NCBI GenBank assembly: GCA_045106555.1 | Contig: JBGCET010000040.1 | Location: forward strand, 1-64,000 | Source of the DNA: JANQOZ01 sp045106555 | GTDB lineage: Bacteria; Pseudomonadota; Gammaproteobacteria; Xanthomonadales; SZUA-38 | Length of the DNA: 64,000 bases | Reading direction: 5' to 3' | Shown here: one piece after another, positions 35,303 through 44,074 of the stretch | Layout of the letters: every line of letters begins with the position of its first letter | Position numbering within the stretch: position 1 is the first letter of the stretch | The notes under the pieces: generated by a model | Told to the model about the DNA's origin: nothing | Seen by the model: the letters and a program-made list of their open reading frames with translations, nothing else | Database searches by the model: none | Position numbers and translations under genes: made by a program

Positions 35303-35977
35303 ATGAGTGAAATGACCCTGGTTCGTCATGGCCAGGCCTCTTTAGGGGCGGAGAATTATGACGAGCTGTCGCCATTGGGAGTTCAACAGGCCGTGTGGCT
35401 GGGTGAATACTTCGCTGAGCGCGAAATGGTGTTTGATCAAGTGGTGGTTGGCGGCCAACATCGCCATCGTCAAACGCTGGACGGCATTTCCGGCGCGCTC
35501 TCGCTGCCGCCCCCTGATGCGCCGGATACGCGGCTCAACGAGCTGGACTTTCAATGCCTGTTAGCAGCATTTCTCGCGCACAACCCCAATCACCCGAGGC
35601 CAGCCCGTGGCGATGTCCGTGGCATCTTCTCCACCTTCAAGCTCGCTATGTTGGCTTGGGGCGACGGCGCATTCGGCGATGAAATGCCGGAAACGGCCCA
35701 GCAATTTATTGACCGTGTGGGCCACTTTGTGGAGGCCATCACCCAACAATCGTCAGCAAGAAATATCTTGGTCGTGTCATCGGGCGGGCCCATTTCTACC
35801 GTGCTGAAACACACCATGGGTTTTGGCTTGGACACGCTTGTTGGGTTGCAGGTGCAAGGCCGTAACACCGGGCTCAGTCATCTGTACTTTAATCAGTCGT
35901 CTACCTATGTCACCAGCTTTAACAACGTGCCCCACCTGGACCATCCGGACCGGCTTCACGCGATCACCCACGCTTAG
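35303..35977 (+). CDS. histidine phosphatase family protein
   Basis: 224 residues from ATG 35303, with an AAGGATAGG ribosome site just upstream; an in-frame GTG 3 bases earlier is an alternative. The phosphohistidine motif RHG is at residues 8-10 (TLVRHGQASLG). Other family elements are ELSPLGVQQAVWLGEYF, LNELDFQ and ILVVSSGGPISTVL. Phosphoglycerate-mutase-like fold. The neighbouring ACAD10/11-like dehydrogenase 57 bases downstream suggests a role in acyl-CoA metabolism rather than glycolysis. Cytoplasmic. Confidence 0.9.
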   Translation: MSEMTLVRHGQASLGAENYDELSPLGVQQAVWLGEYFAEREMVFDQVVVGGQHRHRQTLDGISGALSLPPPDAPDTRLNELDFQCLLAAFLAHNPNHPRPARGDVRGIFSTFKLAMLAWGDGAFGDEMPETAQQFIDRVGHFVEAITQQSSARNILVVSSGGPISTVLKHTMGFGLDTLVGLQVQGRNTGLSHLYFNQSSTYVTSFNNVPHLDHPDRLHAITHA

Positions 35978-36034
35978 AGACCCGCGATACAATGATGGCG
36001 ACACAAACCACACACATAAATTTCAGGACTTCCA

Positions 36035-37255
36035 ATGAATTTCGACTATAGCGATACCGTGAAAAGCCTGTTGGCCCGGTTAGAGTCCTTTATGGACGAA
36101 CATGTCTATCCGGCTGAAGCGCGTTATCGCGAGGAAATGGCCAACGCTGACAACCCCTGGGCCAATCCTCCAGTGGTCGAGAGCCTTAAAGAGCTGGCCC
36201 GCGAACAGGGGCTTTGGAACCTGTTTATTCCCGCAGCTCACCAGCAATTTGGCGGGCTGGGGCTGAGTAACGCCGAGTATGCTCCCTTGGCCGAGGTGAT
36301 GGGCCGGGTGCTGTGGGCCTCGGAAGTATTCAACTGCAGTGCGCCGGACACCGGCAACATGGAAGTGTTAATGATGTACGGCACTGACGCTCAGCGAGAG
36401 CAATGGCTGGGCCCGCTGCTCGACGGCAAAATTCGATCCGCATTCGCCATGACCGAACCCGCAGTGGCATCGTCTGATGCAACAAATATTGAATGTCTGA
36501 TCGAGCCGCGAGACGACCGCTACGTGATTAACGGCAGAAAGTGGTACATCACCGGGGCCATGCGCGAGCGCTGCGAAATTATGATTGTGATGGGCAAGTC
36601 AGATCCGGACAATGCCAGCCGCCATCAGCAGCAGTCGATGATCTTAGTTCCAGCCGATGCCCCGGGTTTGACGATGGTAAGGCCCTGCACCGCGCTGGGA
36701 TATCACGATGAACCCATTGGTCATGCCGAAGTACTATTCGAAGACGTTGAAGTGCCTGCCGACAACATGTTGTTAGGCCCGGGCAGGGGGTTTGAAATCG
36801 CCCAAGGGCGCCTTGGGCCGGGCCGCATTCACCACTGTATGCGTCTCATTGGTTGCGCTCAGCGGGCATTGGAGCTTGCCTGCAAACGCTCCGTGAGCCG
36901 GACCACCTTTGGCAAACAGCTGGCGCAGCATCAGTCGATTCGAGAAGTGGTAGCGCAGTCTTACGCGGAAATTGAACAAGCGCGCCTGCTGACGCTGAAA
37001 ACCGCAGACATGATGGATAAGGCGGGTAACAAGGTGGCGAAGAGTCTGATTGCTGCCGCCAAAATTGTGGTGCCCTCCATGGCTCAACGAGTATTGGATC
37101 GGGCGATGCAGATTCATGGTGCTGGCGGTTTATCGGAAGACTACTTTATGGCCGAGGCATTTACCTATGCCCGGACCTGTCGGTTGGCTGATGGGCCTGA
37201 TGAGGTGCATATGATGTCGTTGGGGAAACAGGTGATTGGCGAGTACGCGGGCTGA
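36035..37255 (+). CDS. acyl-CoA dehydrogenase, ACAD10/11-like
   Basis: 406 residues, full length. FAMTEPAVASSDATNIE and INGRKWYITGAM in the beta domain, then the C-terminal helical domain with FGKQLAQHQSIRE, QIHGAGGLSED and RLADGPDEVHMMSLG. The LADGPDEVH motif with its Glu and the SSDATN loop are typical of the ACAD10/11 subgroup, which in characterised systems handles 4-hydroxyacyl-CoAs via a phosphorylated intermediate. It is in probable operon with a histidine phosphatase, but the kinase-like partner (APH fold) is not seen nearby. A 31-bp hairpin lies 51 bases after the stop. Confidence 0.9.
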   Translation: MNFDYSDTVKSLLARLESFMDEHVYPAEARYREEMANADNPWANPPVVESLKELAREQGLWNLFIPAAHQQFGGLGLSNAEYAPLAEVMGRVLWASEVFNCSAPDTGNMEVLMMYGTDAQREQWLGPLLDGKIRSAFAMTEPAVASSDATNIECLIEPRDDRYVINGRKWYITGAMRERCEIMIVMGKSDPDNASRHQQQSMILVPADAPGLTMVRPCTALGYHDEPIGHAEVLFEDVEVPADNMLLGPGRGFEIAQGRLGPGRIHHCMRLIGCAQRALELACKRSVSRTTFGKQLAQHQSIREVVAQSYAEIEQARLLTLKTADMMDKAGNKVAKSLIAAAKIVVPSMAQRVLDRAMQIHGAGGLSEDYFMAEAFTYARTCRLADGPDEVHMMSLGKQVIGEYAG

Positions 37256-37663
37256 GAGAATTGTTAAGACCGATATGCCTTCGGTTGATTTTTTCGGAGG
37301 CGGATCGGCATCGGCGGTTGCAGGCCACTTGAAGGAATGGCTCCCTGCGGTCCGCTTAACTTCCTTCAAGTGGCCTGCAACCGCCGATGCCTAGATAGAG
37401 GGCAAAAAAGATCGGGGCGTGGTTGGTGTTCAACTGCTTCCGTTCCTCGAGTGTTCTCCAACTGCGTATGCCTTTATCGAAGAAACTAAACGACTGGTTC
37501 GTTCGTGTTCCGTTACTTTTTATGTGATTCCATCGCCCGGTGTTTGGCGATGTTTCGATAGCGGTTAGCCAAAGAGTGGACTTCGTTGGCATCCAAAAAT
37601 TGTGCTTGCCTTTGATAATCGGTAACCATCGATTCGGCGTTGGGCGTATCAACAGCTCGATGG
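37256..37663. other. 408-base gap between ACAD and DUF3999 genes
   Basis: Convergent intergenic stretch. It holds the 31-bp inverted repeat at 37307-37391. On the minus strand, downstream of DUF3999, there is a 38-codon open frame (37513-37629, MVTDYQRQAQFLDAN start, RAMESHKK end). That frame has a protein-like composition but no ribosome site and no recognised family; it may be a degraded gene end. Nothing else is evident. Confidence 0.5.
37307..37391. repeat. 31-bp perfect inverted repeat, 23-nt loop
   Basis: Left arm 37307-37337 and right arm 37361-37391 are exact reverse complements (31 of 31). The loop is 37338-37360. The arms read GGCATCGGCGGTTGCAGGCC... and end ...CACTTGAAGGAA. The stem is far longer than an ordinary terminator and has no T-tract. 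It could stabilise or end the ACAD transcript, or be a palindromic mobile or repetitive element. It lies in a 408-base gap between convergent genes. Confidence 0.95.
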
Positions 37664-39070
37664 CTAATCGGTCTTCAAATCCTTCAGTACTTTGATAGCC
37701 ATTAGGCCGACGAACAGCACGCCGATAAGTAGTCCAAGCCATAGCGACAGTTGTTTCCAATTGATGGTTTTGGGTGGGCTGAGGTTGGTTTCGCCGCCCA
37801 GGGTTGTGCGGGGGGCCAGGTTGGCGGTGGCGGCGCGGTTTGAGGCCAGGGACGTGATGGTGTCGTCGCCGTAGAGGCGTTGTTGGGGGAAGTTCTCCTT
37901 GGTATCGGCGGGGCGGCCTGTGGCCAGGGTGAACGGGGGTTGGCCCTGGGCTAGGAATAGCAGGGTGTCGGGTCGCCAGCCTATCGCCAGTGAGGGTGCA
38001 TCGCCCGGCTGGCCCTGATTGATCTGCAGCTTGAAGCGTTGAGCGCGCACTCGGTTAACGGTTTTGGCTGAGCTGCGTATTGAGTTATCGCCTCTGCCAA
38101 GGTGGTAGTGGCTGCTGGAGTTCATCGAAATCCAACGGCTTTGGGCCTCGAACCAGTAAGACAGTGTTGCTTCGATCACCGTGTTGGGTTGAGACAAAAC
38201 GACCCTCACGCGGTCCACTTCCGGTGCGCCGCCGAGGTCAAACAGATATCCGCCATCGTCCTCATCGTTGCCCTGGCTTTCCAGCACCTCATAGCGACGT
38301 ACTGCCGGACGGGCACCGGTGTCATAGAATCCTTTGACGCTTGTTAATGTCCAGTCTTTGGATAACTCCTGCCAGCGAATTCTGAGGTAGTTATCCCGGG
38401 TGCCTTTTAGCTGCACGCGGTTGCGTAGCACGTGGGTGCCTGACTGCCTCAGATCGGCGACCGCGCCGCTGCCCTGTCGGCGCCAATCCAGCAGGTTGTT
38501 GCTGGCGTCGATGGAGATGCGGCCGATAAAACCGTTGGCTGGTGGTTGCCAGCTGAACTCCAATGCCGACAGCGTCTGGTCTATTTCTCGCAGGTCAATG
38601 ATATGCATCGAAGGGGTGGGCTCAGCGGGGCTATCCGGAAGGTCGGCGCTGTTCAGTTGCAGGGTGGTTCGCTCACCCTGACGCTCAAAAAGTAGTTGAA
38701 CATCGTCCGGCGCCGGCTCCGATTCGTTGAACAGCGTGACAAAATTCAGCGCCAAAGACTGCTCTGAATGCTTGAGGTTACTGCGTGTTGGGTTAAACAC
38801 TCGCGGAACGGGTTGGCCGTTGGCGTTGTAGACACCGGCGTCCCGCAGACGCTGATCAGAGACGGATTGATACACTTCCAAGGGTAATTCTACGGAATAG
38901 AAACTGGCCTCAGTCGCCGTTTGTATGGGGAATCCGTAGGCGTACTGGTCCTGCCTCGGTGCTGCGTCCTGGGCCATGGTTGGGATTATCCAAAGGCAAG
39001 CGAAAAACCCCATTGCCCATAGGCCAATATTTTTCTTCTGAAGTGACATCAAGACACTATTTTTCCTCAT
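37664..39070 (-). CDS. DUF3999 family exported/membrane protein
   Basis: 468 residues from ATG 39070, which has GGAG seven bases upstream; in-frame starts further out lie inside the upstream gene. Signal peptide (WAMGFFACLWIIPTMAQ). The large periplasmic part has DUF3999 features (YGFPIQTATEASFYSVELPL, GVYNANGQPVPRVF, LGGAPEVDRVRVVLSQPN). A C-terminal membrane helix follows (WLGLLIGVLFVGLMAIKVL) and a short cytoplasmic tail. It overlaps the DUF2339 gene by 14 bases; the two families commonly occur as a pair and are thought to act together at the envelope. Function unknown. Confidence 0.88.
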   Translation of the reverse strand: MRKNSVLMSLQKKNIGLWAMGFFACLWIIPTMAQDAAPRQDQYAYGFPIQTATEASFYSVELPLEVYQSVSDQRLRDAGVYNANGQPVPRVFNPTRSNLKHSEQSLALNFVTLFNESEPAPDDVQLLFERQGERTTLQLNSADLPDSPAEPTPSMHIIDLREIDQTLSALEFSWQPPANGFIGRISIDASNNLLDWRRQGSGAVADLRQSGTHVLRNRVQLKGTRDNYLRIRWQELSKDWTLTSVKGFYDTGARPAVRRYEVLESQGNDEDDGGYLFDLGGAPEVDRVRVVLSQPNTVIEATLSYWFEAQSRWISMNSSSHYHLGRGDNSIRSSAKTVNRVRAQRFKLQINQGQPGDAPSLAIGWRPDTLLFLAQGQPPFTLATGRPADTKENFPQQRLYGDDTITSLASNRAATANLAPRTTLGGETNLSPPKTINWKQLSLWLGLLIGVLFVGLMAIKVLKDLKTD

Positions 39071-41900
39071 GAGTGTTCTCCGGTGGTTGGTGCGGCGTAT
39101 GTTCGTCATCGCCTGCCGGGTCGTCTTCTGGGGCGTCTTCCGGGGCGTCTTCCGGGTCGTCTTCCGGGTCGTCGCTCGGGTCTACTTCCGTCGGTGCCGA
39201 CTTTGGTGGGGCCGGCGCCAGGTAGCCTACAACCAGCAACAACACACCGACGCCGAGAAACGACACAATTCTGGCGATAGTAGCGGTGTTGCCCAGGTCA
39301 ACCAAAAAGAGCTTGGCAACCACCATAGCCATCAACGCTGTGCCGGTAAGCCAGATGCTGCGCTGGAGTTTCTTCGCACCCCACCACATGGCACCAAAGC
39401 CCAGCATGGCCCAATAAATGGACAGGGCCGACTGGACGTACACCGATCGACCGAGTGCGCCGTCGCTCCACGGCACCTGAAACACATGGTGGACGCCACG
39501 AACCACAGCCAGGGTGGTCAAAATAAAGGCCGCGATACTCCAGACAATCAATGCCCATTGCGGGTTCCAGCTTGGGTGATGATCAAACCGTCTATTGAAC
39601 AAAAGGATCAATTTCAACGCCATGACCAGCCCAATACCGGTCAACAGATCCAGCGGATTGAGCAGCGGAATATAGGGCAGCGGCGCTGGACTGCCGCCGG
39701 TTTCCAGGCCCGTTGTGGCGGTGATGAACAAGACCCCGGCCACCGCGGTTATCGTGCCGGTTAGATACGCTGACCAGTGCAGGTCCAATGGCCAGAGAAT
39801 CCGTTTGCGCAGCGATAAGGTCGCGAGGCAAAGGGCGATCGGCACGGCTGACGCAGCAAATATTGCCCAGGTGCTGTTGAAGCCGGCATCGTGAATAGGG
39901 TTTGCTACGGCGACAAAGCCAATCGCGGTAAATACCAGGTAACCGGCCGTGTGCCATAAGGTAACTACAGCAGCGCGACCCGGTTCGAAAAAACGCATCA
40001 CGGCCAGATGCGCGATGCCCGCGATCGGCCACGCGAGCAGGCCAATGCCGCTCAGGAAATTTCGTCCATCCAGCAGGTAGGCAAACGCTACCAGCGAAAC
40101 TAACGGCAGATAGCCCAGCGTTGCCCAACGGGCAAAGCGCCAGTCAAATCGACGGGCCAGCGCCGCCAGCGCGACAGCGCTTAACGCGCAATAGGTGGTA
40201 AACAAATGACCCCATAGCGCTTCATCGGCGCGATAGGCGATTTCCAGACCGCCAGCGCCAATCCACCACAATAGCCCCCACACCAGCATGATGGCGGAAG
40301 CTAACCACTGCAGCGGCAGGGGTTTGCGATCCCTGGCCAGATAACAGGACGCGAACAAGGCGGCCGTGGCAATCAGCAGGCTGCCTAGAAAGTGGGCATT
40401 CAGAACGGCCATGCCGGTTCCCGCCCGCCAGCCTTGCTCAAGAAAAGCGACGCCACTACCTAAAATCAGGAGCACGCCGGATGCCCGCGGCAAGAAGCCG
40501 CTTTGGCGCACCCCTATCCAAACCAGCGCGGCGCCCTCAAGGGCCCAGGCGACAGCCGTCCAGCTGCCGTCCAACGCCAGTGGAATGGCAATGGTGGCAA
40601 AGGCCACGGCCATGGCTACGTAAGATTCAATCAGCAGCCGAAAGGGTTGGTCGGGACGGGAGCTTTGTACTCTTCCCAGGGCCAGCGCCACCAGGATAAA
40701 AAATATGGCAGCACATAGGGCCGAGATGGCCAGACCATACTCGGTGTGTTCAACCAGTTTCGCCTGCATGGCAAAGGCAATCACTGGCGTTCCAAACACC
40801 AGTGTTCCATCGACCAGGCCTTTGAGGCGTGGCGGTTGCCGGAACGCAAACAATACGGCGATAGCCTGGTAGAAAACGAAAAATACAATGAGAAAGGGCA
40901 GGGTGCTTGCCAGCAGTGCTGGCTCGTAGTCCCGAGCTCCCCATACCGCTCCCACACCGAACGTAAACACAAATCCAATGACGTTGAGGAATCTCCAGGA
41001 GCGGTACCAGGCAATCCCCAGCACGGCGGTGTTCAGCAGCAGGTAATAGCTGAACAGTCCTACATGATTGCCCGAGCCACTGGAGGTTAAGACGGGCGCA
41101 AGAAATCCACCGGCAATACCCAGTATGGCCAGGCTGGAGGCGTTTTGAGCGACGGCCAAAACACCCGCGGCCACCGTCAACACTATCAGTAACCCGAATG
41201 CCATCGGTGCTGGCAGTAGCGGGTGAAGTCTGAAGGCAGAAAAAATGGTCAGAAACAAAATACCGATGCCGCCGCCCTGCAAACTCAGGGCGTAGCTGGA
41301 AAGACGCGAGCGCAGTCGCCAGCCGACCGTGAGCATGGCGATAGCACCGGCTGCAACCGCCATATACCGAAACTCAATCGGTAGCGACACCAGCTGTTGA
41401 TCGACCGCATATTTGAGCAGAAAGGCCACGCCAAAAAACGACACGATGACGCCAATTTTTACCGGCACGTTGCCACTGGTCAGCCAGTTTTTTGCTGCCG
41501 CCACGGCGTTCATCAGTGGCTCAGGAACTTTCACTGAGGAGCCATTATCGAGACTTGCCCAGTCGTCAGAGGGTTTGGCTTGCGCCTTGTCCCATTGATC
41601 GACGTCTGCAGCAAACCCGCGGTCTTCTTCGGGCGCCGGTACGGGCTGTGAGTCACCCCGGCCGGTATCGTCGGCAAGACCCGCAGACTGCCTTGCTGTA
41701 GGTGGCCTAGATGTTGCCTCCACCTTCGGCGCGGCAGGTGTAGATTGCCCGGCTTGTTCATCGATTTGGCGCTGCATACGGCGCTGCCTGGCGAGCAGAT
41801 ACCCGGCCATCGCCCCAAGCCCTAAGCCCATAGCTTGGCGCCCCATATCAGCAAACATGGAGCCGACGATGGCCCCTACAATGATCAGCAGAATCTGCAC
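39057..41900 (-). CDS. DUF2339 polytopic membrane protein
   Basis: 947 residues with about 25 or more hydrophobic helices filling residues 145-900, preceded by one N-terminal helix and a low-complexity linker (PTARQSAGLADDTGRGDSQP). The C-terminus is an acidic DPEDxPED-type repeat of about 40 residues (DPSDDPEDDPEDAPEDAPED), then HTPHQPPENTHEEK. Matches the giant DUF2339 membrane family. It is upstream of and overlapping DUF3999. The role is not established in the literature I can recall. Confidence 0.9.
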   Translation of the reverse strand: MQILLIIVGAIVGSMFADMGRQAMGLGLGAMAGYLLARQRRMQRQIDEQAGQSTPAAPKVEATSRPPTARQSAGLADDTGRGDSQPVPAPEEDRGFAADVDQWDKAQAKPSDDWASLDNGSSVKVPEPLMNAVAAAKNWLTSGNVPVKIGVIVSFFGVAFLLKYAVDQQLVSLPIEFRYMAVAAGAIAMLTVGWRLRSRLSSYALSLQGGGIGILFLTIFSAFRLHPLLPAPMAFGLLIVLTVAAGVLAVAQNASSLAILGIAGGFLAPVLTSSGSGNHVGLFSYYLLLNTAVLGIAWYRSWRFLNVIGFVFTFGVGAVWGARDYEPALLASTLPFLIVFFVFYQAIAVLFAFRQPPRLKGLVDGTLVFGTPVIAFAMQAKLVEHTEYGLAISALCAAIFFILVALALGRVQSSRPDQPFRLLIESYVAMAVAFATIAIPLALDGSWTAVAWALEGAALVWIGVRQSGFLPRASGVLLILGSGVAFLEQGWRAGTGMAVLNAHFLGSLLIATAALFASCYLARDRKPLPLQWLASAIMLVWGLLWWIGAGGLEIAYRADEALWGHLFTTYCALSAVALAALARRFDWRFARWATLGYLPLVSLVAFAYLLDGRNFLSGIGLLAWPIAGIAHLAVMRFFEPGRAAVVTLWHTAGYLVFTAIGFVAVANPIHDAGFNSTWAIFAASAVPIALCLATLSLRKRILWPLDLHWSAYLTGTITAVAGVLFITATTGLETGGSPAPLPYIPLLNPLDLLTGIGLVMALKLILLFNRRFDHHPSWNPQWALIVWSIAAFILTTLAVVRGVHHVFQVPWSDGALGRSVYVQSALSIYWAMLGFGAMWWGAKKLQRSIWLTGTALMAMVVAKLFLVDLGNTATIARIVSFLGVGVLLLVVGYLAPAPPKSAPTEVDPSDDPEDDPEDAPEDAPEDDPAGDDEHTPHQPPENTHEEK

Positions 41901-42063
41901 ATTTTTGACCCGTAACGTTAAGTTCGTTGAATTTGCAGGGTGTCCGCAGACATCCCACTGAACGTGAAGCAGGCAGTGTAATGGAAGTGGCTAGACGATC
42001 CAGTGGTGGTCAGCACGGTATTACGAGGAAATACCTCGAGTCGCATGATGCGTTGCGAACGAT

Positions 42064-43197
42064 CTACTGGACCAGTTGAAAGCTCTGTCGGCCCCTGGCC
42101 GAGCCGTTTACCACCAATTCAACCGCGTGTTCGCCGGGGTAAAGGGTTCGTGTGGTCATCGGGCGAAACGGCAGCTGTTTGGAGACAACCAAAACCTCAC
42201 CGTTACTCATAGAAAGATCCTTGACGGTGAACATCGTCGGCTTCAAAGAGCCATCTTTACGGCGAAAATACACGCACAGAAAAATCTTCAGGCGCTGATT
42301 GGCTTTTGATCGAAGGCTTCCACTCCAGTGCAGCGCATTGCCGACTTTTACTGTCTCGCTGCAGCTCACCTTGCTGAGGGCAAAGGCGGGTTTGCTGGGG
42401 TAGCCGAGCAGTTCCAAGGCCGGTGCGTTGTTGGATTTAACTAAGGTGCGCAGTGCGTGGCGGGTCAGCCAGTTCATCTCGTCAGAGTCGGCGTGGGGAC
42501 GTTTATGCCAGCGCTCAAGCGTCTCAATCACTCGCTCAGGATTTGATTTGCTGAGGTCATTGAGTGTGTTGGCCACCGATCGAACGACGTAGCGGGTGGG
42601 GTCACGGTACAGGCGATTTAAAATACGCACGACCTGCTCCTGGGGCATTACCACCCGTAGGGCCCACGGTAGCAGCGGTCGTATTCCTTCCGAGGCTAGT
42701 CGGCGCACATGGTAGTTGGAATGATCGGTCCACCGCCGCACAAAGCTCATCGTCTGCTTAGGGAAGGCCTTAAGAAATGGACGGATTGCCAGTTCGGAGG
42801 AAAACCGCTGGGTGGCTTCCTGAAGAAACTGGAGTGACTGGTCCAGATGCTGTTCGGTGCAGCCATTTCGGGCAACATATTCGCCGGGTACCGCCCAGAT
42901 AAACTGGCCGAAATCGTCGTCAGTAAGACTGGGGTCCAGGGGTGAGGGCAGCGCTTTGCGCAAAATGTCAGTTGCCTCTGGGAAGCTGTCAGGCAGCATT
43001 TCGTCCAGCAGCGAGACCAAGTACATGATTCGTTGCTTGAGCTCCAGCTCAGGAAATTTCTTCGCCGCCCGCCGTCTAAAGTTCTGGGCAGGAAATGATG
43101 GCCAGGCCGTGCTGATGCCAGCGGCCAGCTGCGCTACTGAGGTCTCGTTAAACAGATCGTCCTTTAACGAAAAACCGGTCTCTGCGCGAATGGCCAT
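42064..43197 (-). CDS. DNA alkylation repair protein, HEAT-repeat (AlkD/AlkC-like)
   Basis: 377 residues from ATG 43197, overlapping the SDR stop as TGATG. HEAT-like helical repeats (FPAQNFRRRAAKKFPELELK, WTDHSNYHVRRLASEGIRPL, YVVRSVANTLNDLSKSNPE) are typical of the DNA alkylation repair family, which excises alkylated bases without base flipping. The pattern HVRRLASEG.RP..PW is a family signature. The C-terminal ~115 residues (LHWSGSLRSKANQRLKIFLC and beyond) form an extra beta-sandwich-like domain, as in AlkC-type members. Cytoplasmic. Confidence 0.85.
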   Translation of the reverse strand: MAIRAETGFSLKDDLFNETSVAQLAAGISTAWPSFPAQNFRRRAAKKFPELELKQRIMYLVSLLDEMLPDSFPEATDILRKALPSPLDPSLTDDDFGQFIWAVPGEYVARNGCTEQHLDQSLQFLQEATQRFSSELAIRPFLKAFPKQTMSFVRRWTDHSNYHVRRLASEGIRPLLPWALRVVMPQEQVVRILNRLYRDPTRYVVRSVANTLNDLSKSNPERVIETLERWHKRPHADSDEMNWLTRHALRTLVKSNNAPALELLGYPSKPAFALSKVSCSETVKVGNALHWSGSLRSKANQRLKIFLCVYFRRKDGSLKPTMFTVKDLSMSNGEVLVVSKQLPFRPMTTRTLYPGEHAVELVVNGSARGRQSFQLVQ

Positions 43198-44006
43198 CAG
43201 GGCTGACTGATCGTGCGCCGAAGTTTGCGCATGCCGCCAATCCACTGGCCGTAGTTGCCCGCTTTATGCTGCAAGTATTGAATTACCTCGGGATGGGGAA
43301 CAATCATGAAGGTCTCATCAGCCATTCCCTGCATGATGATGGCTGCGGCCTGCTCCGCGCTTAAGATGTTGTCGCTGTCATGACTGGCAATGCCATCGGG
43401 GGTGAGTTCCTGGGTATCTTCATCAAACCCGATCAGCGCGGTAGCCACATATTGAGGGCACACCACGGAGACTTTGATCCCATCGTCGCCGTGGGAAATG
43501 GCCAGTGATTCCGCCAGCCCTACCGCTGCATGTTTGGTGCTTGAATAGGCGGCATCGCCTATCTGGCTAAGTATGCCCGCCGCCGAGGCGACATTAACCA
43601 GATAGCCGTCACCGCGTTTAACCATCTGCGGAATCAGCGCCCGGCTGGCATAAACGTGGGCCATCACGTTGACCGACCAGCACCGCTCCCAGACGCCGTT
43701 GCTTTGAGACGCGCCGTTTTGCAGGTCGGGCGGCAACTCGCCGACGCCAGCGTTACTGATGTACAGGTCAATTTCACCATGCTGTGCCGTGACGTCGTCG
43801 ATCAGGGTGAGGATCTGCGACTCGTCGGCGACATCAACGCCATGGGCACTGCCGCCAATGTCGTTTGCTACCGCCTCAGCGTTTGCCAAATCCAGATCGG
43901 CCACCGCCACGTGAGCCGCGCCCGCGGTCGACAGCGCGCGGCATAGAGCGCGCCCAATACCGCGACCACCGCCGGTAACCACGGCAACTTTATCTTTGAT
44001 TTCCAT
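43197..44006 (-). CDS. SDR family oxidoreductase
   Basis: 269 residues, classical short-chain dehydrogenase. Cofactor motif VVTGGGRGIGRALC (residues 9-22), Asp37 after beta2 (VADLDLA; favours NAD(H)), NAG at 85-87, and catalytic Ser141, Tyr154 and Lys158 (NVASAAG...YSSTKHA). The C-terminal 20 residues are basic (GGMRKLRRTISQP). Substrate unknown. The downstream alkylation-repair gene is translationally coupled (TGATG). Confidence 0.93.
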   Translation of the reverse strand: MEIKDKVAVVTGGGRGIGRALCRALSTAGAAHVAVADLDLANAEAVANDIGGSAHGVDVADESQILTLIDDVTAQHGEIDLYISNAGVGELPPDLQNGASQSNGVWERCWSVNVMAHVYASRALIPQMVKRGDGYLVNVASAAGILSQIGDAAYSSTKHAAVGLAESLAISHGDDGIKVSVVCPQYVATALIGFDEDTQELTPDGIASHDSDNILSAEQAAAIIMQGMADETFMIVPHPEVIQYLQHKAGNYGQWIGGMRKLRRTISQP

Positions 44007-44074
44007 AACTCAAGTTGACTCCAAATAGTATTATCGCGGACGTCCAGTTGTTACTGGGGCAGTGCGCTAGATTA

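Noticed and set aside
37307..37391. Integron attC site or CRISPR repeat
   Set aside because: No repeated copies in the window, no integrase or cas gene, and the stem is a perfect palindrome unlike the imperfect attC structure.
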